Counted from the first letter of the stretch, positions 8,780-18,952 are shown. The stretch is DNA of 64,000 nt from Spirochaetia bacterium (GCA_009885105.1 VFLI01000024.1:1-64000), one strand, 5' to 3'. Numbers and translations are program-made. The notes: generated by a model not told the origin, from the letters alone.

Positions 8780-10225
8780 ATGGATCCAAAAAGCAATCTT
8801 AACCTACTGACGGCGCCGGGCAAATCTGCGTCCGCTTCCTCCCTGAATCCCGGCCCTGAATTGAACAGAATTCCCGGCCGCCAGAACAATCCGTCTGAGA
8901 GCTTCAGCAAAGTTCTCTCTGAAACATCGGGGGGCAGGCCTGTTGAAACTGCGGTATCTGAAGTTCCCGAATCAAAAAATGATTTAAGAAATGACATAAA
9001 GAATGAAGGTAAAAATTCCGCAGCAGTGGCTGCAGCTGATCGCCCGGAAAAAGAAACCGGACCGAAAAGGAACGCGGAGAAAACAGAAAAAACAGAAAAG
9101 GAAAAAAAGGAACACCTTGCCGAGGGCAGAACGGAAACTCCAAAAAATCTTGAAATTCCTGTTCGAACCGATCTTCTTCTGGCATCGCTTGTCACACTGC
9201 CGGGTCAGAACTTTAGACTTCCTTCCTCTGCCGGCGAGACTCAGAATCGGCGCAGTCATGAAGTGAAACCGGAATCAAGAAGTAACGGAAAAACGAATGT
9301 CTTTTCCGTGATTCCAGCAGCTTCTCAGATTTTAAATAAGAACGATAAAAAAACCACGGACGAAATTATCAGTTCGCTTCTGGACAAGAAAATAATTCTG
9401 CGCGAAAACAGCCGGAGAACAACGGCGCCGGAGAAAAAACCATCGGCGCAGCAAAATCAACAACAGCAGCAGCTGCAGCCCGGGATGGTCAGCGTTGTTC
9501 TGGATCCGAACAGATGGTCGGTGAACAATCAGACGAAAGCCAACGAAATGAAACCGACTCTCGTGGAAGGCGCCGTTCATCACAGGACTCTTCGTGAAAC
9601 GACATCTTCGCGTGAGCATAGAGATTCTGGATCTGAAAACCGCGAGAAAAAAGATCGTGCGGATCTTTCCAGAATACAGGATGCATTTCAGACAGCGCGT
9701 CGTGAAATCACGGAGAAGACGGCACGTTTTGAAACATCGGATCCGGTTCTTGCAAGAAATAGAGAGGCATTTCAGGATCTGGTCGAGAAGGCCCGGCTGA
9801 ACATAGGTTCTGACGGACGATCCTCCGCATCGATTCGATTGAATCCCGCATCGCTGGGAAGCATGACTCTGAATCTGAAAGTGACAGACAACCAGGTGGA
9901 GGCCCGCCTTGTCGTCGACAATCAGGCTGCGCGCAAAATTATGCAGGAAGAGCTCGAGAATCTGAAAATCGAGCTTAAAAATCAGGGAATCAATGTTGAT
10001 CATTTTGAAATTAAAGTCAGAGAGAGCTTCACTTCAGATTTCCAGAACACGGACTCCCAGACCCGCACCGCGCTTGATAATCAGGAAAAAGGGGCTTCAG
10101 ATTTTCAAAAATCTTCCGACTCTGTACCATCTGACATAAGAATTGAGACAGAGTATCCGGCCATAGAGTCGTATGATGCGCGCATCGATGATTATGATTC
10201 CAGTCTGGTAAATGTGAGCGTATAA
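8780..10225 (+). CDS. fliK: Flagellar hook-length control protein
   Basis: Sets hook length as a secreted ruler and switches export specificity. The N-terminal two thirds are low-complexity and polar, with runs of Lys/Glu/Thr and a Gln-rich stretch (QQNQQQQQLQPG), as usual for FliK. The C-terminal region at about 330-420 is the conserved Flg_hook domain (SIRLNPASLGSMTLNLKV, then LVVDNQAARKIMQEEL). It begins a co-directional fliK-flgD-flgE group and its stop codon shares one base with the flgD start. Its assignment rests on the C-terminal domain and the neighbours; the N-terminal part has no recognisable fold. Confidence 0.88.
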   Translation: MDPKSNLNLLTAPGKSASASSLNPGPELNRIPGRQNNPSESFSKVLSETSGGRPVETAVSEVPESKNDLRNDIKNEGKNSAAVAAADRPEKETGPKRNAEKTEKTEKEKKEHLAEGRTETPKNLEIPVRTDLLLASLVTLPGQNFRLPSSAGETQNRRSHEVKPESRSNGKTNVFSVIPAASQILNKNDKKTTDEIISSLLDKKIILRENSRRTTAPEKKPSAQQNQQQQQLQPGMVSVVLDPNRWSVNNQTKANEMKPTLVEGAVHHRTLRETTSSREHRDSGSENREKKDRADLSRIQDAFQTARREITEKTARFETSDPVLARNREAFQDLVEKARLNIGSDGRSSASIRLNPASLGSMTLNLKVTDNQVEARLVVDNQAARKIMQEELENLKIELKNQGINVDHFEIKVRESFTSDFQNTDSQTRTALDNQEKGASDFQKSSDSVPSDIRIETEYPAIESYDARIDDYDSSLVNVSV

Positions 10226-11040
10226 TGGAAACAGCAGAACAAATAAGAAATTCATATCTGGGTCAGGAACGATCCGTCAATATTCAGGACAGCCTGAGAC
10301 AGCAGGAAGAAGCGCGCAATGCCGGGCTGGAAGGAATTGAAATTCGTCGCGCGGCAAAAAATCTGGGAAAGGATGATTTTCTGAAACTGCTTGTCACGCA
10401 GCTGGCGCATCAGGATCCGACTCAGCCTGTTCAGGACCAGCAGTTCATCGCGCAGATGGCTCAGTTCTCATCGCTCGAGCAGATGCACAATATTTCCGAC
10501 GGCATTGGAAAAATGTCCGACAGGCAGGCCATGGGTCTGGTCGGCAAATTCGCCGTGGGTCCTTCCTCCGAAAACGGACAGACAGTCAGCGGCATAGTTC
10601 AGGCGCTCTTTTTCGACGAATCCGGACAGGCTTTTGCAAAAATCGGATCGCAGGCTGTGTCCGTCAAGGATGTTCAGCTGATCGGCGAACCGTCCTTCTT
10701 CAGGCAGGAATACGGCGGTCTGGCTCCAGCGTCGCCTCCAGGATCTCAGCGCAGCAATTCCGGCGCAGCCGGCTCTCCTGCCTCCGGTCAGCAGCCTTCT
10801 TCGCAAAATGTACAGAATCCGGCAGCGAATCCTCAGGCAGAATCCGGTCCGGTTCCGTCTCATCCGGCCGATGCGACGCCCGCTTCAAACGGTCCCGCTC
10901 AGGCGGTTCCTGCGTCAACTCCGCCCGCGGACGCGGCTGTCCAACCGCAGTCCTGGAATGATATCTTTAAATATATAAAAAAATATAACATAAACATGTA
11001 TATTACCGGCAATCACGAAGGCAGCGAATTCTCGGCGTAA
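10225..11040 (+). CDS. flgD: Flagellar hook assembly (cap) protein
   Basis: Caps the growing hook so that FlgE subunits can add. The N-terminal signature DFLKLLVTQLAHQDPTQP with DQQFIAQMAQFSSLEQM is unmistakable. A FlgD Tudor/Ig-like region follows (MGLVGKFAVG). The remainder, from about residue 160, is rich in Pro, Ala, Ser and Gln and looks disordered, then ends in a short hydrophobic segment. It is translationally coupled to fliK by a one-base overlap and is followed by flgE after 33 bases with a GGGGAAT ribosome site. Confidence 0.93.
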   Translation: METAEQIRNSYLGQERSVNIQDSLRQQEEARNAGLEGIEIRRAAKNLGKDDFLKLLVTQLAHQDPTQPVQDQQFIAQMAQFSSLEQMHNISDGIGKMSDRQAMGLVGKFAVGPSSENGQTVSGIVQALFFDESGQAFAKIGSQAVSVKDVQLIGEPSFFRQEYGGLAPASPPGSQRSNSGAAGSPASGQQPSSQNVQNPAANPQAESGPVPSHPADATPASNGPAQAVPASTPPADAAVQPQSWNDIFKYIKKYNINMYITGNHEGSEFSA

Positions 11041-11073
11041 GTCGAAAAGAAAAAAAAGGGGAATAATAAGCAT

Positions 11074-12465
11074 ATGATGCGATCTCTGTACTCCGGTGTG
11101 GCCGGTTTAAAAAACCACCAGACTCGAATGGACGTAATAGGCAATAACATTTCTAATGTTAACACTCACGGCTTTAAGTATGAGCGTGTGACTTTCATGG
11201 ACATGATCAGTCAGGAAGTTTCCGGCGCCGCCGAACCCCGCGACAACGTGGGCGGCATCAATCCGATGCAGGTCGGACTGGGCATGGTGGTCGCCTCGAT
11301 CGATAAGATCATGACGCAGGGAAGCCTTCAGGCAACCGGCAAGAATACGGATGTCGCGATTTCCCGTGATGGTTTTTTTATAGTTAATGACGGCGACAAA
11401 CAGTTCTTCACGAGAGCCGGCATGTTCAACGTGGACCGTGACGGATTCTATGTGCATCCAGGTTCCGGTCTGCGAGTTCAGGGATGGAATGCGCGAACAG
11501 ACGCCCGGGGCAACAGTTTTGTAAATTCCACCGGAAGTCCGGAAGATATCCGAATTCCTCTCTATGGAAAAAAACCGGCGAAGGCCACCTCCGAAGTCGT
11601 TTATGAGTCGAATTTGAACCAGGCAGTGCTGGCTGTGCCGCCGGATGCGACGGAAGAGCAGCTTCACGATTTTCTTTACGGAGCGGCGGAAAACAGAAGA
11701 GGGCATGTCACAACTTTCAACGTGTATGACGATCAGGGAAACAAGCGCGAACTCCGAATGGAATTCTACAAAACAGCGGACAACCGCTGGAATGCAAGGG
11801 TGAATCTGGATAACGCATCCAACGTTAGCGTAAATGTTGTCGGACCGGGCGGACAGGATACGGCTGTGGGCGGAAACAATTCATTCGAACTGGGATTCTC
11901 ATCCGACGGAAGAATCCTCTCCGTTTCCGACGGCGTCGATACGAACAATACAGGCAAACTGGGAGTGCAGATGTCATTCCGCATTCCGGGAAATCCAGCG
12001 GTGCAGACGCTGACACTGAATATGGGAGAATCCGGAGCGGTCAAAGGCGTGACTCAGTACGCGTCGACTTTCACAACTCACGCGAAAGAGCAGGACGGAT
12101 ATCCAATGGGTTATCTCGAATCGTTCAGCATCGACAACAGCGGAACGATCATCGGCTCTTTTACAAACGGCGTGAAAGAACCTCTGGCAAAAATAGCGAT
12201 GGCCATTTTTACGAACCCGGCCGGCTTAACCAAAGAGGGCGACACCAAATTCAGCATCTCCATGAATTCGGGCGATCCGATTATCGGCGAAGCGGGAGTG
12301 GGCGGCCGCGGAAATATCAATGCAGGCGTTCTTGAGATGTCAAACGTCGACCTTTCCGAGCAGTTCACGGATATGATTGTCACGCAGCGGGGTTTTCAGG
12401 CCAATTCCAGAACCATCACCACAAGCGATCAGATGATACAGGAATTGCTGGGTCTCAAACGTTAA
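11074..12465 (+). CDS. flgE: Flagellar hook protein
   Basis: Builds the universal joint between rod and filament. The N-terminal rod motif ([20 protein letters not shown], then [11 protein letters not shown]) and the C-terminal motif ([19 protein letters not shown], then ending QELLGLKR) are intact, with domains D1-D2 between; 463 residues is a normal length. The protein contains no cysteine at all. In studied spirochaetes, a hook Cys near residue 178 forms lysinoalanine cross-links with a Lys of the next subunit; here the equivalent region reads [12 protein letters not shown] with Ser179. It is the last gene of its operon and is followed by a clear terminator. Confidence 0.97.
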   Translation: MMRSLYSGVAGLKNHQTRMDVIGNNISNVNTHGFKYERVTFMDMISQEVSGAAEPRDNVGGINPMQVGLGMVVASIDKIMTQGSLQATGKNTDVAISRDGFFIVNDGDKQFFTRAGMFNVDRDGFYVHPGSGLRVQGWNARTDARGNSFVNSTGSPEDIRIPLYGKKPAKATSEVVYESNLNQAVLAVPPDATEEQLHDFLYGAAENRRGHVTTFNVYDDQGNKRELRMEFYKTADNRWNARVNLDNASNVSVNVVGPGGQDTAVGGNNSFELGFSSDGRILSVSDGVDTNNTGKLGVQMSFRIPGNPAVQTLTLNMGESGAVKGVTQYASTFTTHAKEQDGYPMGYLESFSIDNSGTIIGSFTNGVKEPLAKIAMAIFTNPAGLTKEGDTKFSISMNSGDPIIGEAGVGGRGNINAGVLEMSNVDLSEQFTDMIVTQRGFQANSRTITTSDQMIQELLGLKR

Positions 12466-12483
12466 TTCTATAAATAGAATTAA
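12462..12483. repeat. Palindrome across the flgE stop
   Basis: The sequence TTAATTCTA-taaa-TAGAATTAA is a perfect AT-only inverted repeat with 9-base arms that includes the flgE stop codon. It is too weak to terminate by itself but could slow exonucleases or bind a protein. Confidence 0.5.
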
Positions 12484-12531
12484 TTAAAAAAATGTGCAAA
12501 TTGGCGCGCATTCTAACGCCGATTTGTATTC

Positions 12532-12562
12532 AAAAACCGGGAGCGATTCCCGGTTTTTTTGT
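12532..12562 (+). terminator. Rho-independent terminator after flgE
   Basis: The stem AAAAACCGGGA / TCCCGGTTTTT has a 5-base loop and is followed by a run of T. It lies about 70 bases downstream of the flgE stop and closes the fliK-flgD-flgE unit. The A-rich 5' arm would also let it work in the opposite direction for the gene at 12598. Confidence 0.9.
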
Positions 12563-12597
12563 TACAGGCGCCAGACAGCGGCGCAAACGAACCCGGT

Positions 12598-14145
12598 TTA
12601 AGGCAGCCCCGTTACCTGCATTGTGCGCGGGTGCTCGATGATTAGCGCATACTCCATGGTTATTTTTCCGCGCGAAGGGACGGCAAGCTGCCACTCCAGG
12701 GTTCCCATATCTTTTTCATCCGGTTTCAACGAACATTCATATTTAATTTTGATCTGCTCGTTGGTTGACACCGGAATTTGTTCTCGCAGAAGAAGCGCTG
12801 CTTCCCGGTCCAGCTGGTTCTCAATTTCAATCCTGTATTCCCAGCGAAGCCGCCTGTTGTCGCCCAGGAATTTTTTATCCGTTTCATGTTTTGTGAGTTC
12901 GCGTTTGACACGAATGCGGCTTTCAATGCCCAGAAACAGTTTGCGCGTCTGTCCGGGAATTGTTTCTTCGATTTCTGTTTTTCCAGTGAGGTCATCGGCA
13001 AAAAAGACCTGGGCTGAGCCCTCCAGCATGACAAGCTTTGAAGTGTTTTCAAACTCGCCCCGGCGGAATACCGCTTCCTCTTTTAGCGGCGCCGCAACAT
13101 AATCCGTTTTGAAGTCGAATTCAGATAATGCTATCGTAAGTTTTTTTGTTTCCCCATTCCCAGGCAGATTTGTCCTTCCGTGCACACCGTAGGCAACGAC
13201 CGATCCGGAGCGTATTTCGGCCTCTGCATAGCCGAGCATTTGCTCTTCCTGAAAATAGGTCCCGGATGCTGCGGGAGCCGGCTCTATCATACCCGGCACA
13301 GCTGCTTTCAAAGTGCGGGACTGCGGTGAGGGCGGAGGAATCGGAACGTATGCACGAATGTACCAGGGATCAAATTCCGGAATTGATTCCGACTGCGCCA
13401 GGGCAGCCGTGGAAAGATCGATGCTGACATCGTTCCATTCTTCCCCCGTGGACTGTGAAACAAGCGCCATGTAGTGAATCTCCAGTTTCTCGCCGAAGCG
13501 AAAATCATACAGCGGTTTCCAGGATGCGTTTGTGGACACGTATGTGATCTCGATTTCTATCGCGCCTGTCTCAAGAGCTTCGGCCTCAATGACCGCATCG
13601 ATTCTCTGGCGGGAAACAGGCGATTGTCTTGCCGCAAGATCCGCCTCCAGTTTTGCAATTTCTCTTTCCAGAGTTCTTTTTTCGGCTTCAAGTTTGGCAA
13701 TCTCCTGTGAGGATTGATTCTGCTCTTCATCGAGAAAAATAAAAATCTCTCTTTGCCTGGTCAACTCCAGCCGGCCCAGAGCCAGTCCGCGCGCAAAGGT
13801 TCGGCTTTCCTGAGACAGCGCCGCCGCTCTGCCCGATTTCTGTGTTTGGATTTCAATCGAACGTGTCAGTATGCCCAGAGTATCCGACTTTTCTTCAATA
13901 TTCCGCTCAATTTCGCGTATATCCACTGAGGGAGATTCTACAAAGTTGACATTGCGCAGATCAAAGGAAAACAACTTTGCCTTTCCGATCAGGCGGACGC
14001 GCGCACTTTCCCTGTCTATGCCGACCGGCAGATTCTGAATTTCAATACGAAATGGACCTTTTTCAACAGATGCCGTTCCCTGACGAAGAACTCGGGCCCG
14101 ATCCCGGTAGAGGACTGCGTTGCGAACGTTGGAAGTTATTACCAT
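12598..14145 (-). CDS. DUF4139/DUF4140 (mucoidy inhibitor A-like) protein
   Basis: A protein of about 515 residues if started at the ATG at 14145 (VITSNVRNAVLYRDRARVLR); an upstream ATG at 14178 would add 11 residues. The N-terminal DUF4140 part has the typical AVLYRDRARV opening. A long charged coiled coil follows at about 90-190, then the beta-rich DUF4139 domain (ITYVSTNASWKPLYDFR, SQSTGEEWNDVSIDLSTA). No signal peptide is obvious. The family is widespread in bacteria and eukaryotes without a settled function. It stands alone, divergent from the alpha/beta hydrolase gene. Confidence 0.8.
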   Translation of the reverse strand: MVITSNVRNAVLYRDRARVLRQGTASVEKGPFRIEIQNLPVGIDRESARVRLIGKAKLFSFDLRNVNFVESPSVDIREIERNIEEKSDTLGILTRSIEIQTQKSGRAAALSQESRTFARGLALGRLELTRQREIFIFLDEEQNQSSQEIAKLEAEKRTLEREIAKLEADLAARQSPVSRQRIDAVIEAEALETGAIEIEITYVSTNASWKPLYDFRFGEKLEIHYMALVSQSTGEEWNDVSIDLSTAALAQSESIPEFDPWYIRAYVPIPPPSPQSRTLKAAVPGMIEPAPAASGTYFQEEQMLGYAEAEIRSGSVVAYGVHGRTNLPGNGETKKLTIALSEFDFKTDYVAAPLKEEAVFRRGEFENTSKLVMLEGSAQVFFADDLTGKTEIEETIPGQTRKLFLGIESRIRVKRELTKHETDKKFLGDNRRLRWEYRIEIENQLDREAALLLREQIPVSTNEQIKIKYECSLKPDEKDMGTLEWQLAVPSRGKITMEYALIIEHPRTMQVTGLP

Positions 14146-14238
14146 ACTGCAGACAGAAACAACCCGCCGGAATGGCAATCAAAATCCTGGTTAAAAAAAG
14201 CTGGTCTTTCTGCCGGAGGGCGGTAAAAAGGAGCAGCT

Positions 14239-15189
14239 ATGAAACAAAGAAAACGAATAACAATAACATTCATTATTCTGTTCACCGCTCTGGCGATACT
14301 CCCTTACATTATGGAAGATGAGGACAGGAATCTGGATGATGCGGCCAGAAAGTTGCTGCCCGGCTCTTTCATTCATCTATCAAAAGGGTATGCACACTAC
14401 GAATGGAAAGGCCCTCCCCGGGGACGCGTCGTAGTATTTGTGCACGGATTTACCATGCCCTATTTCATTTTCAACCAGGTTGCGGCGGATCTCAATGCCC
14501 GGGGCTTTCGTACTCTTCAGTTTGATCTGTACGGCCGGGGCTTTTCTGACAGGCCGCAAGTGGATTACAATCCGGACCTGTTTGACACTCAGATCAAAGA
14601 TCTTCTGGATGCACTGCATGTGAAGGGGCCGGTTTTTCTGACCGGCACTTCGATGGGGGGTCTTGTATCGGCGACTTTCGCCGTGCGGCATCCGGATCGA
14701 GTTTCCAGACTCGTTCTGATTGCGCCCGCGGGTCTGCCGATAGAAATTCCTTTTTCCGGTAAACTGGCCAGGCTGCCGGGAGTTGGGGAGTATCTGATGG
14801 CCACTATTGGCGCCCGGCTTATTCAGAAAGGCACTCTCACGTCATTTTACGGGGTTCCGGCTGAAGATTTTATCAATCGTTATAAAGAGGCGGCCAGATA
14901 TCGCGGATACAAACGGGCCATTCTTTCATCGCTGCGAAACATGCCTCTTGAATCGGCGCAGGCCATTTTTGAATCGCTGGGCAGGGGAAAGATTCCCGTT
15001 CTGCTCATATGGGGAAAGCAGGATCGTGTGGTGAGTTTTTCTCTGAGCGAACAGGCGGTGAAACTGATGCCTCGTGCGGATTTGAGGCCTCTCGACGGGG
15101 CGGGACATGTGCCGCACTATGAATTTCCAGAGCGGGTATCGCCGCTGCTGACGAAGTTTTTCCTGCCGCAGAGACCCGGCCGGCCGTGA
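14239..15189 (+). CDS. Alpha/beta hydrolase with N-terminal membrane anchor
   Basis: A 316-residue hydrolase. Residues about 7-24 are hydrophobic and probably form a membrane anchor or signal. The fold motifs are VVVFVHGFTMPYFIF (oxyanion loop), nucleophile Ser in LTGTSMGGLVSA, acid Asp in WGKQDRVV and His in GAGHVPHYE, so the catalytic triad is complete. The profile matches the epoxide hydrolase/esterase/lipase-like branch; the substrate cannot be deduced. A GGAG-type ribosome site precedes the ATG. It converges on a small gene whose stop lies one base away. Confidence 0.85.
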   Translation: MKQRKRITITFIILFTALAILPYIMEDEDRNLDDAARKLLPGSFIHLSKGYAHYEWKGPPRGRVVVFVHGFTMPYFIFNQVAADLNARGFRTLQFDLYGRGFSDRPQVDYNPDLFDTQIKDLLDALHVKGPVFLTGTSMGGLVSATFAVRHPDRVSRLVLIAPAGLPIEIPFSGKLARLPGVGEYLMATIGARLIQKGTLTSFYGVPAEDFINRYKEAARYRGYKRAILSSLRNMPLESAQAIFESLGRGKIPVLLIWGKQDRVVSFSLSEQAVKLMPRADLRPLDGAGHVPHYEFPERVSPLLTKFFLPQRPGRP

Positions 15190-15190
15190 A

Positions 15191-15466
15191 TCAGTCTGCC
15201 ATCGAAGTCAGCACAACACTTTCAAGTGACAGGAAATTGTATCTCGGATCATCCAGCTCTTTTTGAAGCTGTTCCTTATCCTCTTTTTTCTCAACAGTTA
15301 TAATTACTATAGTTTCATTGTTTTCATAGTGATAATTCGAGTCAAATTTACCGCTGTATTTTCGCACGAGCGGGCCGATTTTGTTGTCCATGCCGGAACT
15401 CTTCTTGCCTGAGTATGTGAGAGTGAATTTATAATATTTCACGGGCTGAGATTGTGCGCGAGGCAT
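15191..15466 (-). CDS. Small hypothetical protein
   Basis: A 91-residue polar protein, MPRAQSQPVKYYKFTLTYSG at the start, with a predicted alternation of strands and helices and a Lys/Glu-rich segment (TVEKKEDKEQLQKEL). No signal peptide, membrane helix or cysteine is present. I do not recognise the family. The reading frame and composition look like a real gene, and it fills the space between the hydrolase and the decayed region exactly. Confidence 0.55.
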   Translation of the reverse strand: MPRAQSQPVKYYKFTLTYSGKKSSGMDNKIGPLVRKYSGKFDSNYHYENNETIVIITVEKKEDKEQLQKELDDPRYNFLSLESVVLTSMAD

Positions 15467-15579
15467 GTGCAGTCCAGTAAATAATTCGTTCCCTCTGACT
15501 TTACCGGTATGAGAAAAGCAAGCTTTCTGCTTGACGATGTTGTCTGTAACACAAATTCAGTTGTACATGCATCAGGGGT

Positions 15580-15872
15580 AGACTGATCTTTTACTCAAAT
15601 CAGACATCCCGGTCGATACAGAAAAATCTATCTGACGGCCCTCCTGCTGTTGCAGCTGGTCACCCGCAACTATCTGCATTCCGCATCGTTCCCCTATGCG
15701 GCCGCTTTGAAGATACCGCTGATTCTGGAAGGAGTAATCCTGCTTTATTCGGCAGTCTTTTATTTTTCTTCCTGCAGGTATTCCAGGATTCCGCTCAGAT
15801 AAGGCTTTTTTATTCTGCACAGTCGTGCATTCAAGTCTGTATGCTGCTTGGTGAATACCGGCTGCTCTCTAT
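15580..15872 (+). pseudogene. Decayed 5' part of the O-antigen-ligase-like gene
   Basis: This stretch has no continuous frame, but one frame at about 15583-15800 encodes a hydrophobic membrane segment (IYLTALLLLQLVTRNYL, then PLILEGVILLYSAVFYF). The next frame continues with KAFLFCTVVHSSLYAAW before a TGA. Together with the ORF that starts at 15873 they would make a multi-helix membrane protein of normal length for the family. At least one frameshift and one stop are needed to explain it. Confidence 0.55.
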
Positions 15873-17180
15873 TTGAATTCGCCCCTTGTAGGAGGTGTGA
15901 ATCTGAATATCGCCGCGGCCTCATTTGAAGTTACTTTTTTTCTCACACTGGCGCTGTTTGCAACTGAGACAACAATGAAGTTAAAAGCGGCGCTTCTTTG
16001 TTTTGCTCTGGTTCTGATTGCAGCCGTTGTTATCTCCGGATCTCGAAGCGCACTGGCGGGATTGGCCGGAGCAGTATCAATACTGATTTATATTGGTATG
16101 ATAAAGAAATACATTCACCGCCCTGAACTGCGTTTTGGTCTTGCTTTTGCGGGTATGTTCGGCGGTATTTCAGTATCTTTGCTGCTGGCTGTGTATATTT
16201 TTCATGACAGCGCATTTACCTGTAGACTGCAGTTGTGGAAACTTGCACTGGGCGGAGTCATTGAAAGTCCACTCAGCGCAATTCTGGGAACTGGATATTA
16301 CGGACCTTACTATCTTTTTCGACATTATATCGGCGATATATCTTATTTTCTCCCGGAACTCGAGAAACAGCCCTGGCTGTTGACCACTCATCCGCACAGC
16401 GATTATATGGCTGTCCTTTACGGCTCAGGCCTCACAGGGCTTCTTGCTTTCCTCGGTATCATTGCTCTGCCATTCAGGCTGGCGATCGATGATTCACTTC
16501 AAAAATCCAGATGGTTCTATTTCTTTTTCGCCGGGTTATCCGCGCTGGCTATACACGGCGGCGGGGATCCAATGTCCACGGTATTCTATTCTGGAGTGCT
16601 GTTCTGGATTTTTCTGGCCGGGGTATTCTCTCAGAGTGGAATGAGAAATTCATATTTCGCTTCCGATGGAAAAGTCTGGCGTAAAGGAATGGGAATTGCC
16701 GCAGGTATTTTTTTAATTCTGATTGCTGGAATGATGAACTATGAATATGAAAAAAACCGCATACTAAAGCCGGTTCTGCCTTTGTGGTTACAGCTGGAAA
16801 ATCATTCTGTAAAAGCGTCGGACCTTCAAATTATTGAAAAACTGAACAGTTCTCTTCTCAACCTGGAAAGATTCAACTCACAGTATCCTTTTTCAGACGT
16901 AAGTTTTTTCTTTTATTCCAGGATCAGCACCTCCTGTCTTTCCCTGCGATTCAGCAATGCGGCAGAACGCGCGAGAGAAGAAGAAAAAATCATTCAGAGT
17001 TACTGCCGGGCCATCCGTTTGAATGATTCACCGCTATATTTTTATTCCCTGTCGAACTTTATGAGTCATCGCAATCTGCGCCCGGCCGCTGTATGCGGAG
17101 AGAGCAGGGCTGCATTTGAGGCTCGCATCAGAGCCTCGGATCCATACGGTCTTGCGCCGTTGATTGAAAAAATTCAGTAG
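15873..17180 (+). CDS. O-antigen ligase/polymerase-like membrane protein, N-terminus missing
   Basis: 435 residues with about eight hydrophobic helices. It fits the Wzy_C/O-antigen ligase family: AAVVISGSRSALAGLAGAVS is the conserved loop (SGSRS), and HPHSDYMAVLYGSGLTGL resembles the His-containing periplasmic motif. The C-terminal 130 residues are soluble. Proteins of this family usually have four or more helices before the point where this ORF starts at a TTG. The missing part appears in broken frames just upstream, so the gene is probably inactivated or mis-sequenced. No neighbouring lipopolysaccharide genes are present. Confidence 0.65.
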   Translation: MNSPLVGGVNLNIAAASFEVTFFLTLALFATETTMKLKAALLCFALVLIAAVVISGSRSALAGLAGAVSILIYIGMIKKYIHRPELRFGLAFAGMFGGISVSLLLAVYIFHDSAFTCRLQLWKLALGGVIESPLSAILGTGYYGPYYLFRHYIGDISYFLPELEKQPWLLTTHPHSDYMAVLYGSGLTGLLAFLGIIALPFRLAIDDSLQKSRWFYFFFAGLSALAIHGGGDPMSTVFYSGVLFWIFLAGVFSQSGMRNSYFASDGKVWRKGMGIAAGIFLILIAGMMNYEYEKNRILKPVLPLWLQLENHSVKASDLQIIEKLNSSLLNLERFNSQYPFSDVSFFFYSRISTSCLSLRFSNAAERAREEEKIIQSYCRAIRLNDSPLYFYSLSNFMSHRNLRPAAVCGESRAAFEARIRASDPYGLAPLIEKIQ

Positions 17181-17250
17181 ACGTTAATTCTGATCTGCAA
17201 TGTAAACGAACACAGGTTCGATACAAATCTTCGAGTTTAGTCCGCTGAAA

Positions 17251-17282
17251 CATAAAGGGTCCGGTTGATCAACCGGACCCCC
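17251..17282 (-). terminator. Terminator after pckA
   Basis: A perfect 24-base palindrome, GGGTCCGGTTGA / TCAACCGGACCC at 17257-17280, followed on the minus strand by TTTATGTTT. It lies about 48 bases past the pckA stop and also faces the end of the gene at 17180, so it may serve both. Confidence 0.8.
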
Positions 17283-17327
17283 TGACCGGTAAGCCGGCCG
17301 CGTCGATGATTGTTGCCGCAGCCTTTT

Positions 17328-18911
17328 TTACACTTTTGGACCGTGCGCCGTGAAATCAAATTCATGGGTGGCGGTTACAAACTGCTTAAAATTTTCCACA
17401 AACATAGCGGCTACTTTTTTTCTCTGCGCATCGTAATCGGCCTGATTCGGCCAGGTTTCCCATGGATGCAGAATTTTCGCGTCGACATGGTTTCCCAGTT
17501 TATCCGGAATATCAAGATTCAGGACTGGATCGTGGGTGTACGTTGTGTTGTTCAGAGAACCGTCAAAAATACCGTCGATGATTTCGCGAGTCAGTTTGAT
17601 TTTCATCCGGCTGCCGACGCCGTACGGTCCGCCCGACCAGCCTGTGTTGAGCAGATATGCTTTTGTCTTGTACTTTTTCATTTTTTCGCCGAGCAGCCTG
17701 GCGTAAACTGTCGGATGCAGCGTCATGAACACGGCTCCGAAACACGATGAGAATGTTGCCTGCGGTTCCGTCACTCCTCTCTCCGTTCCCGCCACTCTTG
17801 CTGTATATCCGGAAAGAAAATGGTACATCGCCTGTTCCGGTGTCAGTCGCGCAACCGGAGGGAGCACTCCGAAAGCGTCGGCGGTCAGAAAAATAATATT
17901 TTCCGGATGCGCCCCCAGACCCGATTCAATGCGGTTGGGAATATGGAAAATGGGATAACTGACGCGTGTATTTTCTGTGCGGGCCGCGCTGGTGTAATCG
18001 ACGACGCCGCCTTCTTTAAGGATGACATTTTCCAGAAGTGCGTCTTTTTTTATCGCGGCATAAATATCCGGCTCATCCTCCTTAGACAGATTGATGACCT
18101 TCGCATAGCAGCCGCCTTCGAGATTCCATACGCCTTCATCGTCCCAGCCGTGTTCGTCGTCGCCGATCAGCGGACGTTTTGGGTCTGTTGACAGAGTCGT
18201 TTTGCCCGTTCCAGAAAGACCAAAGAACAGAGCCGTATCGTTTTTCTCTTTGCCGACATTGGCCGAGCAATGCATTGTTAGAATCGAGTCCAGCGGCTTG
18301 TAGTAATTCATCACAGAGAAAATGCCCTTTTTCATTTCTCCGCCGTATTCTGTTCCGCCAATGATGGCAATTTTCTTGCCGAGATGAAAAATCACAAAAA
18401 CTTCTGAATTGAGACCGTGACGTTTGAAATCGGGATTTTTGTAACCTGCCGCATTCAGAATCGTGAATTCCGGGTTCAGCGTTTCCAGATCCTGGGGGCT
18501 GGGCCTCAAAAACATGTTCGTGCAGAAATGGTGCTGCCAGGCCTTTTCAGTTACCACCCGAAGTCCCATACGGGTGCTCTTGCGCGCGCCCGCATAACCG
18601 TCAAAAATGTAAAGCGGTTTGCCGGACAGAAACTCCTCGCATTTTGCGTGCAGTTCATTGAATACAGATTCGTCCACGGGCTGGTTGACCTTGCCCCACC
18701 AGAGATGACCGTCACTTGTGGGCTCTTTTACAAAATATTTATCTTTGGGAGACCGTCCTGTGTAAATCCCCGTATCGATCGACATGGCACCCTGGGCGGT
18801 GAGAAGTGTTTCTTTATTCTTCTGTTCGTGCTCAAAAATTTCATTATAGGAAAGATTACGATAAACAACCGGTGTGTTCTTAATCCCTGGGATTTCAGTC
18901 AATATTTTCAT
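17328..18911 (-). CDS. pckA: Phosphoenolpyruvate carboxykinase (ATP)
   Basis: Converts oxaloacetate and ATP to phosphoenolpyruvate, the first step of gluconeogenesis, which suits an organism that lives on fatty acids. Signatures include [15 protein letters not shown], the P-loop [13 protein letters not shown], the metal site [20 protein letters not shown] and [13 protein letters not shown] prefer the ATG at 18911, since the upstream ATG at 18923 directly abuts the AGAAGGA ribosome site. The product has about 527 residues, normal for the ATP-dependent family. tRNA-Arg lies 40 bases upstream on the same strand. Confidence 0.97.
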   Translation of the reverse strand: MKILTEIPGIKNTPVVYRNLSYNEIFEHEQKNKETLLTAQGAMSIDTGIYTGRSPKDKYFVKEPTSDGHLWWGKVNQPVDESVFNELHAKCEEFLSGKPLYIFDGYAGARKSTRMGLRVVTEKAWQHHFCTNMFLRPSPQDLETLNPEFTILNAAGYKNPDFKRHGLNSEVFVIFHLGKKIAIIGGTEYGGEMKKGIFSVMNYYKPLDSILTMHCSANVGKEKNDTALFFGLSGTGKTTLSTDPKRPLIGDDEHGWDDEGVWNLEGGCYAKVINLSKEDEPDIYAAIKKDALLENVILKEGGVVDYTSAARTENTRVSYPIFHIPNRIESGLGAHPENIIFLTADAFGVLPPVARLTPEQAMYHFLSGYTARVAGTERGVTEPQATFSSCFGAVFMTLHPTVYARLLGEKMKKYKTKAYLLNTGWSGGPYGVGSRMKIKLTREIIDGIFDGSLNNTTYTHDPVLNLDIPDKLGNHVDAKILHPWETWPNQADYDAQRKKVAAMFVENFKQFVTATHEFDFTAHGPKV

Positions 18912-18952
18912 AGTTTTTTCCATTCCTTCTCTGTATCAAATTAATGCTGATG

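Noticed and set aside
9332-10003. 223-codon open frame on the minus strand
   Set aside because: It is opposite fliK, whose C-terminal domain is clearly coding. The translation is low in structure and has no start signals.
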